A stretch of DNA of 64,000 bases from Prochilodus magdalenae (Eukaryota > Chordata > Actinopteri > Characiformes > Prochilodontidae), in assembly GCA_024036415.1 (NCBI GenBank), contig JAMWET010000026.1:180001-244000 (forward strand). Direction: 5' to 3'. Positions 52,901 through 63,344 of this stretch are shown piece after piece. The notes under the pieces were generated by a model. It was not told the origin of the DNA and made no database searches. It saw nothing but the letters and a program-made list of their open reading frames with translations. Every line of letters starts with the position of its first letter. Within the stretch, counting starts at the first letter, position 1. The position numbers and the translations under genes were made by a program.

Positions 52901-54805
52901 GTGAACACCCCCAGAGCGATGATGATGATGATCCCCAAGAAGCTGGCCCAAGTGATGTCTTCAAACCAGGTACCAGGAGTACGGCCCGACAAGAAGCACA
53001 GCCTTCACAACCCGAGAGCGGGGACTGCACTGAAGAAGCATGAGGATCCAGTTCCCACCTGCTTGACATTGTTCTTGACGGTTCTGCTCACCACTGCCTT
53101 GCTAGGACTGACTGTATGCATGTTGTATGATAGGTACAAGCATAAAGCTGAGACTGTCCACCTGAAAACCAACCAGATCCGGACCCAGCACAAGCAAAAC
53201 GCTGACCCTATAATGGTGCGTCAAACTTGGAACTTAACGGACGGAGTGGAATGTGAGCGGTACTGCCCACAGGACACCCAGCAGAGCTGCGTGTGGAAAG
53301 AACCCTCCGAAGGGGAGTATTGGGTCCAACACGAATGGACCCTAGTACGTAGAGGGGTGCCAAAGACATATTCACACCCATGCGTACACTGGCCAGGAAT
53401 GTCCACGTGTACACAGGAGCCAAACTGCGTTGGCCCAAGTGTTGAACCCGGTAGGAAAAATGAAGGGTTGCAATGCGTGCTAGCTCTGGTGCTACTCCTT
53501 CGGAGCAATCGCTCCTCGCCAGAAGGTGATTCCTATGTCGTGTATAGGAGCACAGGAACCAAGGCCTTTTTAAGAGACGTCAAAGGGGACGTTAGGGGGG
53601 TAGGGGTCCCCAAAGCTGAGCAATGTAAGGTGCCAGCGAGGATGTCAGTAGGAGTGCGGTGCGAGCCATCTATCTGCTTCGAAGTGGTAGAAAGAAACAG
53701 GTCTAGGCGAGTGGTGGTGCAAAGATGGCAGGCAGTTGAGATGATGGAGCTAGTTCAAGGGGGTGCGGAAGTCGTGGCTGATGTTGTCTATCCTGAGGGA
53801 AAAGGCCTGGTGGTTACGCAGTATGCCTCCTCAAATATGCTGTACCGCTACATACCCTATACCGCCCAGACTAACACTGATTGTACGGCCCACCACATTG
53901 AGATTACACCCACCATAGTAACAATTGGTGGACTGAAGGATTGTTGGGAAAGTGTCACACCATGCCCATTACTTTGTCTACTGGACAGTATGGACCCAAC
54001 GATTGGTAGAAACAAGGGTTTGGACAACTGCACGGTAATGAGTAGACCTAGCACGGCCCCACCTCCCATAATTCAAGATGGCGGCCTGCGCTATCCATTT
54101 TGTTTTTGCCGAGGGGAGGACAACGAGGCAACCGGTATCATGAGCAGATGTGACCTGAAGTTAGACGCCACCATTCAGATAAGCAACCGAGGTAACGCCA
54201 CCTTTGACGTAGACTTCACTGAGGGGTCGAATCCTGTAGCGGATATTTTTTGGGTTTGCCGAGAAGGGAAGGAGTTGCTCCAGTCGCTTTCAGGTGACTG
54301 GATGGGCTGCTGCGCTCCCGTCACGCTTACTGGAAGTGTTTTCGAACTCTCGTGCGGGAAAGAAACGGTAGCTAGGCCTAAGAGAGAGGTTAGGTGGGGA
54401 GGTGAGAAGCCAACCTCGGGCTGGACAGGAGTTCCTGTTCGTTTACCACCTGAACTACAGGCCATGTTTGGAAACAGTAGAGTCAACTACCGGTCCGGAA
54501 GTGACACCGTGTGGACTCCAGGTGGCGACAAATGCTGCAGCCATATCCCCATGCACACGGCCGAGGGAGGACGTTTATCTGAAGCGCTGGATAGACTAAA
54601 GAAACTTAGCGCAGAGATGACAGCCAATACTAGAGGGGGATCAGCGAGTGCAGGTGGGTTGTTTTCCAGCCCTTGGAAAACGACTTTATTTGGATTGGGA
54701 ATGCTTTTGCTTGGATTACATTTACTGTCGTTTGTGTGGGTGTGCTGTTTCATGCCTACGGTACGCAGCACGGTTTTGGAAAGGATGTCAAACGCCCTCA
54801 GATAA
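52901..54805 (+). CDS. Endogenous retrovirus envelope-like protein, uninterrupted (634 aa)
   Basis: One open frame with no stop or frameshift. Residues 1-52 are polar/basic, 53-76 are a hydrophobic signal-anchor, and a Cys-rich ectodomain with NxS/T sites at 111, 203, 266, 376 and 432 follows. A furin-type RPKR lies at 492-495. A short segment then leads to CC (545-546), an amphipathic stretch near 557-574, a membrane span (about 594-617) and a 17-residue tail starting with CC at 615-616. This order (anchored leader, surface part, furin site, transmembrane part) is that of retroviral Env, and the C-terminal part resembles Env of fish endogenous retroviruses. The segment between the furin site and the CC pair is only about 49 residues, and I see no clear fusion peptide or long first heptad repeat, so fusion activity is doubtful. 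No gag, pol, tRNA primer site or flanking LTR pair is visible. It could be a domesticated env or a young env remnant. Confidence 0.72.
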   Translation: MNTPRAMMMMIPKKLAQVMSSNQVPGVRPDKKHSLHNPRAGTALKKHEDPVPTCLTLFLTVLLTTALLGLTVCMLYDRYKHKAETVHLKTNQIRTQHKQNADPIMVRQTWNLTDGVECERYCPQDTQQSCVWKEPSEGEYWVQHEWTLVRRGVPKTYSHPCVHWPGMSTCTQEPNCVGPSVEPGRKNEGLQCVLALVLLLRSNRSSPEGDSYVVYRSTGTKAFLRDVKGDVRGVGVPKAEQCKVPARMSVGVRCEPSICFEVVERNRSRRVVVQRWQAVEMMELVQGGAEVVADVVYPEGKGLVVTQYASSNMLYRYIPYTAQTNTDCTAHHIEITPTIVTIGGLKDCWESVTPCPLLCLLDSMDPTIGRNKGLDNCTVMSRPSTAPPPIIQDGGLRYPFCFCRGEDNEATGIMSRCDLKLDATIQISNRGNATFDVDFTEGSNPVADIFWVCREGKELLQSLSGDWMGCCAPVTLTGSVFELSCGKETVARPKREVRWGGEKPTSGWTGVPVRLPPELQAMFGNSRVNYRSGSDTVWTPGGDKCCSHIPMHTAEGGRLSEALDRLKKLSAEMTANTRGGSASAGGLFSSPWKTTLFGLGMLLLGLHLLSFVWVCCFMPTVRSTVLERMSNALR

Positions 54806-55038
54806 TTCCCGATATCATAAACCATAATTCCTGGATGGGATAGAGCCGACTGAAGTACTGGTGAGCTCTCCTTAGGCCACTACATGTGTCTTTAAATTTT
54901 GTCCCTGGCTTCTATGTGTTATATTCTATTGGTTATGCCTTATGATTACCATCATAAACTTTGTGTCTGCGACCAGGACAATGAAAAGTGGTTTATTTCA
55001 TATGTTACTTAGCAACGTGTAAGGTATTAGCCCAGCGT
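54806..55038. other. 3' flank of the envelope-like ORF
   Basis: No polypurine tract, LTR start or AATAAA was recognised. Confidence 0.4.
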
Positions 55039-55293
55039 ATTTCGTCGCTGTCCAAAGAAAAACAGGTATCTCCAAAACTGCTACTTTACAACAGAGGCCA
55101 AAAACCTCACTAAACTTTAATGGAAGTCAATGGAACCAGAATTTTTCCCAAGCAAATTTGGGACATTTCTATTGGTCCATTCATCATGAAATTTACACAC
55201 AGTGTAAACAGCAGGTGCTGTGTTCACATGATGCATAAAAGTCAAAATCGACAAATACGATGTCTGCTTTTCTTTGGACAGAGATGATGAAAT
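55039..55293. mobile_element. MITE copy 4
   Basis: ATTTCGTCGCTGTCCAAAGA .. CTTTGGACAGAGATGATGAAAT, collinear with copies 1 and 2. It lies 234 bp after the envelope-like stop. Confidence 0.8.
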
Positions 55294-56515
55294 ATGTATC
55301 GTAATGTAATATATGTGTCACTAGAACAAAAAATTTGGACACATTTCTTATTACCAGCACTTTTAGACTTCAGTGTTGAGAATCCGCCATCTCAGCAAAC
55401 ATCAGTCGTCCATCTGACCTCCAAGAGTGAAATGAGGCCCCCACGGTTTGTCCTGAAACCCCCGACAGGCATGCCGAGGTCCGCTTCGTAGGCCTTGCAC
55501 ATCTTAGCAGATGCTTTCATGGAGTGCTTTACCACTCTGGTCTTGATCAATTGGCCACAGACGTAGCAGGATGCTGTATCCTCTTGATGGCCTCTACATC
55601 ACCTGTATCCACTGTCCACTCACTCTGCTGGAACATCAACTGAAATGGCTGTTTCTACACACCTCCATTTATACTGCTATGTAGACTACTGGACAGTCCC
55701 AGACGGTTCTAGAAAGTTCTAAAGAGTTCTCCAACGTTCTAGAAACTTCCAGACAGTTCTATAGCCTTCTGGAGCGTCCTCACAGATTTGAAGTCTACTC
55801 AGCACTGAATGAGACAATGTCCAGGCGTTCTGGACAATAGAGGACTTTTTGGAACACCATTGTCCTGACCACAACAGCTAAGTTTATGGGGACCTGTAGC
55901 GTTCTCTGTATATTTTGGGCCTAAGGAGAACACACCTAGTACCTGGGATTTGTAACCTAGTGTACCCTACTCAGTTATCATTTGTATTCTCCAGTATATG
56001 AAGTTTGTCGTTACTCTTTGTTGACTCTTTGTCGCTCTACAGTTGCGCTAAGCTTTGAATTTCGCTCTTGCCGTTTTGGGATTTGTGCTTTTAGTGAACT
56101 AGTCTAAGCTGTTAAGTATTGTTTTAGGTTCTGGGTAACTATAAGGCTATGGCTGGTTATTGATATCCAATAAATTGGATGCCAAGGAGTTGGGCGGAGA
56201 TTTTACCACCACAGACAAACATCATGTAGACCTTATCTAGTATGGTGGTAGCCACATATGGGCGGAATAGCTTTTGGTACACCTGGCATGGGGTCTTTGT
56301 TACTTGTATAATGAGTATGACGTGCTCTGTAACCAGGGAGGCCGATCGGCAGTGCCTACTGATGCGTCTTCACCAGATTGACTTTGTGGAAATCCTGGCC
56401 TGATCCCAGTACACAGTGTAACTGGATTACCATTATGATGTGGTAATGTTCATTTCTGCTATGCTTTTACTTTTTGGATATTACTCTTTTGTTTACGTTG
56501 TATTCTTTTTGGCTC
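55294..56515. other. Intergenic with heat-shock-element-like triplets
   Basis: No gene seen. TTCTAGAAAGTTC (55,707-55,719) and TTCTAGAAACTTC (55,737-55,749) each fit the three-unit heat-shock element nTTCnnGAAnnTTCn. They sit in a short AGTTCTAGAA-type tandem, so chance is likely. Confidence 0.35.
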
Positions 56516-56519
56516 GCCG

Positions 56520-57010
56520 GACAAAACAAATGGTCACCTGTGACTGAAACGTACCTAACATCTCCACCAGCACTAATAACAGTTGTGGTTGGATTGGGCA
56601 TGGACTGGACAAGTTTCTGGATGGAGGCCACATCAGTTTAGACACTCTTCCATCAAAGAATTGGTCAGCTGGTCCAGATTTTGGTGGATGCCTTCCCTGG
56701 CCTAATTCCGAGGAGAATTCCCTGTAGACTGGGATTTTAGCCATTGCTGGTAGACCCGTATGACGGTACGCTTCAGCTACTTCCTCCACACTATGGTCTT
56801 TGGCCACGCCCACATGCTCAGTCACTCCTTTTAGCCAATCATTAACGTCTGCCTTGGAGCCATTTACCATACATGGTACGAGACATTCCCTGCACTGTAC
56901 CACCTCCTCTCAATCTACAGATCCCGTCCCTCACACCCCGCAGGTATTCATAGCTCCCTCATTCTCGTGCAGCGCCATCTGTAGGAGCCTGAAGTTACTA
57001 CCACCTTAAA
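56520..57010 (-). mobile_element. Internally deleted Tc1-like element, copy C
   Basis: Same structure as copy A (50,640-51,125): TTTTAGCCAATCATTAACG, CCTGCACTGTACCACCTC and GTGCAGCGCCATCTG are shared. The minus-strand frame runs through the junction but has no catalytic core. Confidence 0.6.
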
Positions 57011-57675
57011 CACACAAGGTGACTCATTGTTTGTCGGGTGAGCTTATATTCCACTTATGGTTTTTGGCTTTACTAGTGTTATGCTTATGCTCCAAGCTTG
57101 ACCTGTTACTGACCGTGATTGATTGACAGGATAAGAACAATAACTGTATATCGCTTGTATTCATCATTTATAGTTCATACATATATGGTTCATGACTGTC
57201 AACCCTCTACGTTTAAAAAAGGAAGCTTTGTGTACACTGCCTTGCATCCATAATCTGAAATAAAAACTGGAGCCTTCTCTTCTTTTTAGACGGAGCCCAG
57301 TGTCTGGAATCTTTCTTTAGAGTTCCTGAGATTGAGTGTAGTAGTGAAGTCTTTTAGCCATGCCATTCCACACAACAAGGGGAAGCAGAAAACGATTCCA
57401 TCCCTGTTGTAAGAAACAAGGAAATGCACAGTCGCTCCTTACCACTTCTAGAAGACACAGTAGTGAGTCTACATCCTGTCATGTTGGATTGATTCGACTC
57501 AACAGTGCATTGACTGTATCAGCTCTTCAGGTTCAATGGGCCAGGGCTAGCTGGTTAGCATGCTAACTCCAGTAGATATCTCCACAACACTTTGATGTCT
57601 TTGATACACCGTCAGTACTGTTATTTCTGACACTCTGTTGAAAATTTCAGTTCATTTGAAACCATTTTGACCGAC
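57011..57675. other. Intergenic, no gene seen
   Basis: No coding or RNA signal identified. Confidence 0.4.
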
Positions 57676-58404
57676 ATATCTGTCACGTTTCCGGGTCTTC
57701 CCTGGTCTCATGTCTCTCTGGACTCAACTTCCCAGAGGGCAACACTCGATGACACCACACAAGTGTCCAATCCGCTCCGCTCTCCATCACCAGAGTTTTA
57801 GTACAGCTGAAATGAATTAAGCCCTCCTATTTATACCACTCCTTGCCGCTTCCGCATTTGCGAAGCTTTGCCAAACTATCGTTTGCAATTCTGAGCGTTT
57901 TCCATGTGTATCTGCTGTTCAGGTTTTGATCCCTTTTCCTCCCTGACCTACTCTTTTGCTTAACGTCTGTATCTACATTTCTTACATTTACATTTCTGGC
58001 ATTTAGCTGACGCTCTTATCCAGAGTGACTTACAAGGTTAATGATTACAGGTAGGCCAGTGTAGTGTTAGGAGTCTTCCCCAAGGACTCTTATTGGTGTA
58101 GCACAGCATAGTCACCCAGACCGGGATTCGAACCCCAGTCTCCCATGTGTGGTGGTGGCTACTTTTCTCCCGACCTTGGTTCTTCATCTTTTGACCATTC
58201 TCATAGCCTTTCCCTCTCAACTTGGTTGTCTCCGTTGCTTGTCTCTCCCGGTTCTGAACTCTGCCTGTCCCTGACTAAGTTTTTGCCTTGCCCCTTATCT
58301 TGTACTGGGTGTTGCTGCTTAATTGGACCATCTCATTGTGTAATAAAACCAAACTGACTTTTAGCTCTGCTCACGTCGACCCGAGTTTTGTCCCTGACAA
58401 TATC
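57676..58404 (+). mobile_element. Solo LTR with 5-bp target duplication and nested SINE
   Basis: The LTR is 57,681-58,399, TGTCACG .. CCTGACA, flanked on both sides by ATATC (57,676-57,680 and 58,400-58,404). A TATA-like TATTTATACC lies near 57,830 and an AATAAA near 58,340. A minus-strand SINE at 57,998-58,150 is inserted in it. Related LTRs at 2004 (minus) and 62,443. A recombined remnant of a gypsy/ERV-type element. Confidence 0.75.
57998..58150 (-). mobile_element. tRNA-derived SINE inside the LTR
   Basis: GGCATTTAGCTGACGCTCTT at one end and GGGATTCGAACCCCAGTCTC at the other, as in 46,752-46,958. It lacks part of the tRNA head. Confidence 0.8.
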
Positions 58405-58725
58405 TCATTTTTAAAGTGCAGCTGTTTTGGAATGTCTCTGAGGCATCAGTTCCAGAATTCCAGATACTGTTTGTGCTGTTTTCCAGTGAATACAGGTTAA
58501 AGTGGATTTGGAAACTCACGTTTTGCCTAGTGAAGTACTGTACATCGCCAAAATGAGAAATAACTGATCTCAAATCACCACATGCTTTTGGGATTCCTGG
58601 TGATAACTGCAACATCTAAGGATAAATGAGACATATCATGGAAGGATTTTCCGGAAGATCAAGGCGGTGATCCAGTTGCACACTCAGTACTGATACTAAC
58701 TAGGGTTTGAGTATTTACAATAACG

Positions 58726-58860
58726 GCATTTAGCTGACGCTCTTATCCAGAGCGGCTTACAAGGTTAATCATATTACTGGTAGGCCAATGTAGTGTTAAG
58801 AGTCTTGCCCAAGGACTCTGGTCTAACACAGCATAGTCACCCAGACTGGGAGACTCAGAA
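58726..58860 (-). mobile_element. tRNA-derived SINE, truncated
   Basis: GGCATTTAGCTGACGCTCTT .. GTCACCCAGACTGGGAGACT; the tRNA head is missing. Confidence 0.75.
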
Positions 58861-59044
58861 ATCCACAGTGCATACTTAGAAGCAGCCTAGTACTGAGGAT
58901 GATGCAACAGGAAATGGAAAGGGAGGAGCTTCTCAAGTCTTGTTTGATGTGTTGATGGAAAGCCTCGGCTAGACTACCTGTTGTAAGGTGTTTAAGGGAG
59001 CCATTGACTCAAATGTGAGTGATGCCAAAGATGGAACCACCGCT

Positions 59045-59165
59045 AGACCCTCATCTAGAAGTCAGGTTCTATTGACTTACCTAGGTTTTTGTCCTCTCTT
59101 GTACAGTTGCCATTTTAGAGATGTGTTGCTATAGCAACATTTGCTATTTTTTGGACATTGAGAAT
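59045..59165. mobile_element. MITE half-copy
   Basis: CTATTGACTTACCTAGGTTT .. TTGCCATTTTAGAGATG .. TTTGGACATTG matches one half of the MITE at 40,592. Confidence 0.55.
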
Positions 59166-59459
59166 ATACAGTATGGGGTAAACCAAGATAGTGTAAGGCA
59201 AATCAAGTGACTGGGGTGATATGGACTGTCCACCCACCCACATTGTGAAATGGAGCTCCCAGGCTCTGTTGTCTGATTAAAGGGGAAGTGAGTCCCCTCG
59301 CCCACTCACCCACACCATGCGACCGTGTTCCTGGAATGATTTTGTCATGATGGCTCTTGGGTTCATGAGTCCTCTCTGCTTCATCTTCGTGTCTTCCTTA
59401 ACCAGCGTTTTCTCACCCAGCACACATTACACCAATACATCATACAGCCATTGGGAATA

Positions 59460-59860
59460 GCTGTGGTGTCAGCCGATTCCGGGATCTGTACCTCTCCACT
59501 GTAGCTCTCCAGTACAGTTATACAGCTGGTATGTGTCAGCAAGGCTTGCCAGCACAGTGGCCAACCACTCCCACCCCTGCCATGGACTCTCCACCCTCCC
59601 GCCCTCAGGCAGAAGGTACCAGAGCATCTGTTTCACCACCACCACCACCGCCGCCAGAATCGGCGGAAGCTTCTTCATCCCCCAGCATAAACCAGGACTA
59701 ATCTAGACCCCCTCCAACACCTACCATAGACTGTCGATACATCACCTCTCTTTACCATCACTGCATACCTGCACACTGAGTCTTAACCGTACTGTCCAGT
59801 TTACAGTGGACCATGTTTGCCCTACGTCCTCAGTCACGACCAGCTGTTAAACACCGATTC
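59460..59860 (+). mobile_element. LINE ORF2 C-terminal fragment
   Basis: Readable pieces DLYLSTVA, HSHPCHGLSTLPPSGRRYQS and SFFIPQHKPGL follow the order of the C-terminal end of fish L2/Rex-type ORF2 (HPxHGLFTLLPSGRRYxS). Frameshifted and expanded by CAC/CCG repeats. Probably related to the fragment at 807-957. Confidence 0.6.
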
Positions 59861-60359
59861 CCCATTCGCTTATTGTCCTGTATGGTGTGTATACATTGAA
59901 TTCGTGTTTGGTGGGGGCGCCCCGTGATAGTGTGTGAAGCGCTGTCTGTCAGTTGAGTCGAAGTACAGTAGATGGGCGTGTATTTCTTCAACCCCATTCA
60001 TTCTTAATGGGAAAAAATCACAACATGGCGGATCCTAAACCTGTGTACAAGCAGACCAGTTCCCATCATTGCCGAACCTTCCAGAGTTGGAACGGTGTGG
60101 TGGATGTCTCGAAAAACTGTGGGGTTTAGTTAGTGTACAGGAAAACCAAACCAATATGTAAAAACAGTGACCAAAGGACGGGACAGTGTTCCTGTTTTCA
60201 CCCTGTAAACCAAAGGGCAGTACATTGGGAGGCGTACGTCCATCTGTTCATCTTTAAAACCCTGAGACTGGGCGTATCTGTTCATTTATATTTGGACTGG
60301 AAGATTGTGAAAGAGTGAATAGGAAGCAGAAACCGTCTGTTATGGGTGTTATAGCTGTT

Positions 60360-60482
60360 GCAGTCTGCTAGCTGTCTTCCTCTTTCACTCCACTCCACTC
60401 CTCTCCACTCGGCGTGCCTGGGCTGCAGCGATAGCATCCACCGTACGGAATCAAGAGAGACGCTTGGATGAAACAGCCTTGG
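60360..60482 (+). other. Possible 5' exon with strong donor
   Basis: CACTCCACTCC repeats, then CAAGAGAGACGCTTGGATGA .. CAGCCTTG|GTAAGTGA. The donor is a near-perfect consensus. No partner acceptor or ORF was found in the window; it may begin a gene beyond the right edge. Confidence 0.2.
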
Positions 60483-61491
60483 TAAGTGAACAGGAGCTTT
60501 CCGAACACACAGGACTGGATATAAGTCTTAGGCATGTGAGCAGACTGTCTAATATCTATTGATCAGTGTTTATAGGTATCTCAGCTGCTCCGGCGCCACT
60601 AACAACTCGACATGACTTTGGAATAAATATTTAAATTATGGTAAAAAATTAAATGAATTAAATTTTTTCCCAAAAACGTAGTTGTGAGCTGGTTAGAAGA
60701 GAAAGAATGTATTATCTCAGAGTATCAGAGTGTCAGAGAGTGATGCTCTAAGGACTGAGACTAAATAGCAGTTAAATAAATAAAATTAAATAGCCCTCAA
60801 ATAGATACATTTAAATTATTACATAATAAAACAATAAAAAATATTCTAGATTTTTTAAAGACTGTAGCAAGCAAGCTAGCAAGATGTGATTTTTACAGGT
60901 TAACAATAAACATTCAAAAAAAAAAAATCTATTTCAGTTCATACTTCCAAAAATGCAACACTATAAAATTATTTTCTCTCTGCTTAAACCTTAAACCTGA
61001 ATTTGGAGACACTTTGAGAATCAGGAGATGATGTCCTGGCAATACAGTCAAAAGTGCATTTCGGTACATCATAAACAGATTTTAAAAACAAAAAAAAAAA
61101 AAAGAATTTTAAAAATAGAAATTTCCAGAAGAACTAAGATTTCATGATCACAGGCTCATGACCAAAAAATAAAACCTACAGTATTCCTTTCTTCTCCTTC
61201 AGGATTTCAGGTGCGGCTCTAGTCGTGTTTAAGCTGAGTGTTAGATTTTTGGGATGCTTTGAGAATCAGAAGATAACGCCCTAGGAACTGAGCCAGAAGG
61301 GCAGTTTGCCCACACTGAGTTCCATCTGAACAGCAGGGGGGTCTACTTCGCTGTTCTTGCCTCCCTGGGGGCTTGGCCTCGGATTTCCTCTCCTACGTCT
61401 GGACATGGACTCCGTATAAACGGCTTTTCTGTGAAGCTGCTTTGAGACAACGTTAGCTGTACAATGTGCTATACAAAAGCTGAGGTGGGGT

Positions 61492-61716
61492 GTAGGTGGT
61501 TGGAGTAGCGCAGTGGATAACACCACTACTCACCAGAGAGCCATCACCAGGTGTAGGAGTCTGGGGTTTGAATCCTGGTCTGGGTGACTACGCTGTGCTA
61601 CATCAGTAAGAGTCCTTGGGCAAGACTCCTAACACTACACTGGCCTACCTGTAATATGATTAACCCTGTAAGTCGCTCTGGATAAGAGAGTCAGCTGAAT
61701 TATAATATAGTTACAG
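61492..61716 (+). mobile_element. tRNA-derived SINE, complete
   Basis: Head GGAGTAGCGCAGTGGATAAC (A box) and GGGGTTTGAATCCTGGTCTG (B box), body with GGGCAAGACTCCTAACACTA, tail GTAAGTCGCTCTGGATAAGA. Plus-strand copy of the SINE at 46,752. Confidence 0.85.
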
Positions 61717-62138
61717 GGTCAGAATTAAACCTCTTCTTCTTTTTTAGAAATGTTAACAGTCTGCTACACTGCATCTCAAACCTCACAGTGAGAGTTTAGA
61801 GCCCTAGGGACTGGGCCAAAAGTGCATGTTGCCCATAAATAGATTTTATTATTTGGATAATTACATGAAATACAGTAAAAGGAAAAGTAGCAGGACTTTT
61901 TGGTGATCAAGACAGTCGCCTAGATGAATGACTTCACAGGTTATGAAAAAAAACCTTCATTAAACGAATAGAATTTTATTATAGGATCTTACGGGACAGT
62001 AGATACTGTGTTCATAAAAATCTCCTTCAGAATTATGATGCTGTGTTTATGTCTTAAACCTCACTTCCTGAGAGATTTAGTTATGACCAGGAGGTCATGC
62101 CCTTAGAATCAAGCCAAATGTGCAAATCCATACATCAT

Positions 62139-62328
62139 AAAAATATTCAAAAACATGTAAAATAGGGTGAAAAGTGAGAAGAACTTCTAGAAGAACAGAG
62201 ATTTTATTATTACAGGCTCATAATCGAAGCTGAAAATCTTTTACTGGGACCCTGTAATAATAAAATCTTTGTTCTTCTAGAAATTCTTCTCACGTCTCAC
62301 CTTATTTGACGTGTTTTTGAATATTTTT
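62139..62328. repeat. 78-bp inverted repeat with 34-bp loop
   Basis: Arms 62,139-62,216 and 62,251-62,328 are reverse complements at 71 of 78 positions with no gap. The inner 18 bp of each arm (AGATTTTATTATTACAGG and its complement) match perfectly, and the outer ends match too. A transcript would form a long hairpin. Confidence 0.85.
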
Positions 62329-62442
62329 AGGAGAAGATTTTGGATAACAGGAATAGGAGACTGGATTTGGATAGCCTGTTGTATCGTCTTCAACCTCACT
62401 GTAAGATTTTTGAGACATTTTGAGAATCAGGAGATAATCTAG

Positions 62443-62941
62443 TGTCACGTCTCCTGGTTTTCCCGGCTCTTTCGCTCCCCTGGACTCCAGTTCCCAGAGG
62501 GCATTGCTCGATGACGTCGCACCCACCCGTCATCCAATCAGTATCCCGCCCTAGCTCTCAGGAATATTAGACTCACCTGGTGTCCATTAAGACTCCCCGT
62601 ATTTAAACCCGCCTCAAGCACTTCCTCGTTGCGGAGTTTTGCCAACCTAGTTAGCATCTCTGAGTGTTTAGCTGCTTGTGTTTTAAGACCCTGGCTCGGA
62701 CCCTGTTTGTTCTAGACCTCCTCTCTCGCTTACTCCCTATTGCCTTTCTCGTTTGATCTCCCATCTGGCTTCCGATCTCCTCTTTCCTTTCCCTGCCCAT
62801 CCCCTGGCCTAGCCCTTCTAACTGGCCTGCCTGACCCTGACTGTGATTTCTCCTTCATCTCCACCCTTCATCTTGAGTCATGTGGTGTTGCTTTGTTTGA
62901 CTCGCTTGTTGACCGTTGGCCCTAGTTCTTTGTTTCTGACA
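62443..62941 (+). mobile_element. LTR, same family as 57,681
   Basis: TGTCACGTCTCC .. CTGGACTCCAGTTCCCAGAG .. TATTTAAACCC .. TTTGTTTCTGACA. No clear target duplication (TCTAG left, GAAAT right). Confidence 0.6.
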
Positions 62942-63344
62942 GAAATAAATTTAGAAATAAAGTAGCCACAAACTAGAAATCCTTTAAAAACACTCATATT
63001 TTAAGATTACATTTTTTAAAATTTTTGATTAAAAACAAAAAGTAGCTTTAAGCTAGTTAGAAGATCCAAAATGTGGGTCCAGACCTTCAGCCACTGTGTA
63101 GATTTGCTCAAGTCCACCATCGGTACTGAATGAACCTAATGACATATTGATTAACCAAACCCGCTATGATCACTACTGGGTTGCACAAGTAGCAGTAGGT
63201 TAGCGAACCCATGGACCTAGAGTGGACAATAGCTCTATCAGTTATACCATATCAACCCAGTTCACCAGCTAAGTGCCTCAAACCTCCCGCACTGGGTATT
63301 ATTATACCACTTGTCAGCACTAAGCACACGTAGTTAGCCTACTG
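62942..63344. other. Intergenic, no gene seen
   Basis: AT-rich, no coding signal. Confidence 0.4.

Larger units (their letters stand above)
60950..62440. repeat. Degenerate tandem duplication (about 300-500 bp units)
   Basis: The blocks ACTTTGAGAATCAGGAGAT, GA-x-TGAGCCA-x-AAGTGCA and CATCATAAA.AGATTT recur near 61,005, 61,258, 61,790, 62,060 and 62,415. Non-coding and AT-rich. It contains the SINE and the inverted repeat listed separately. Confidence 0.6.
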
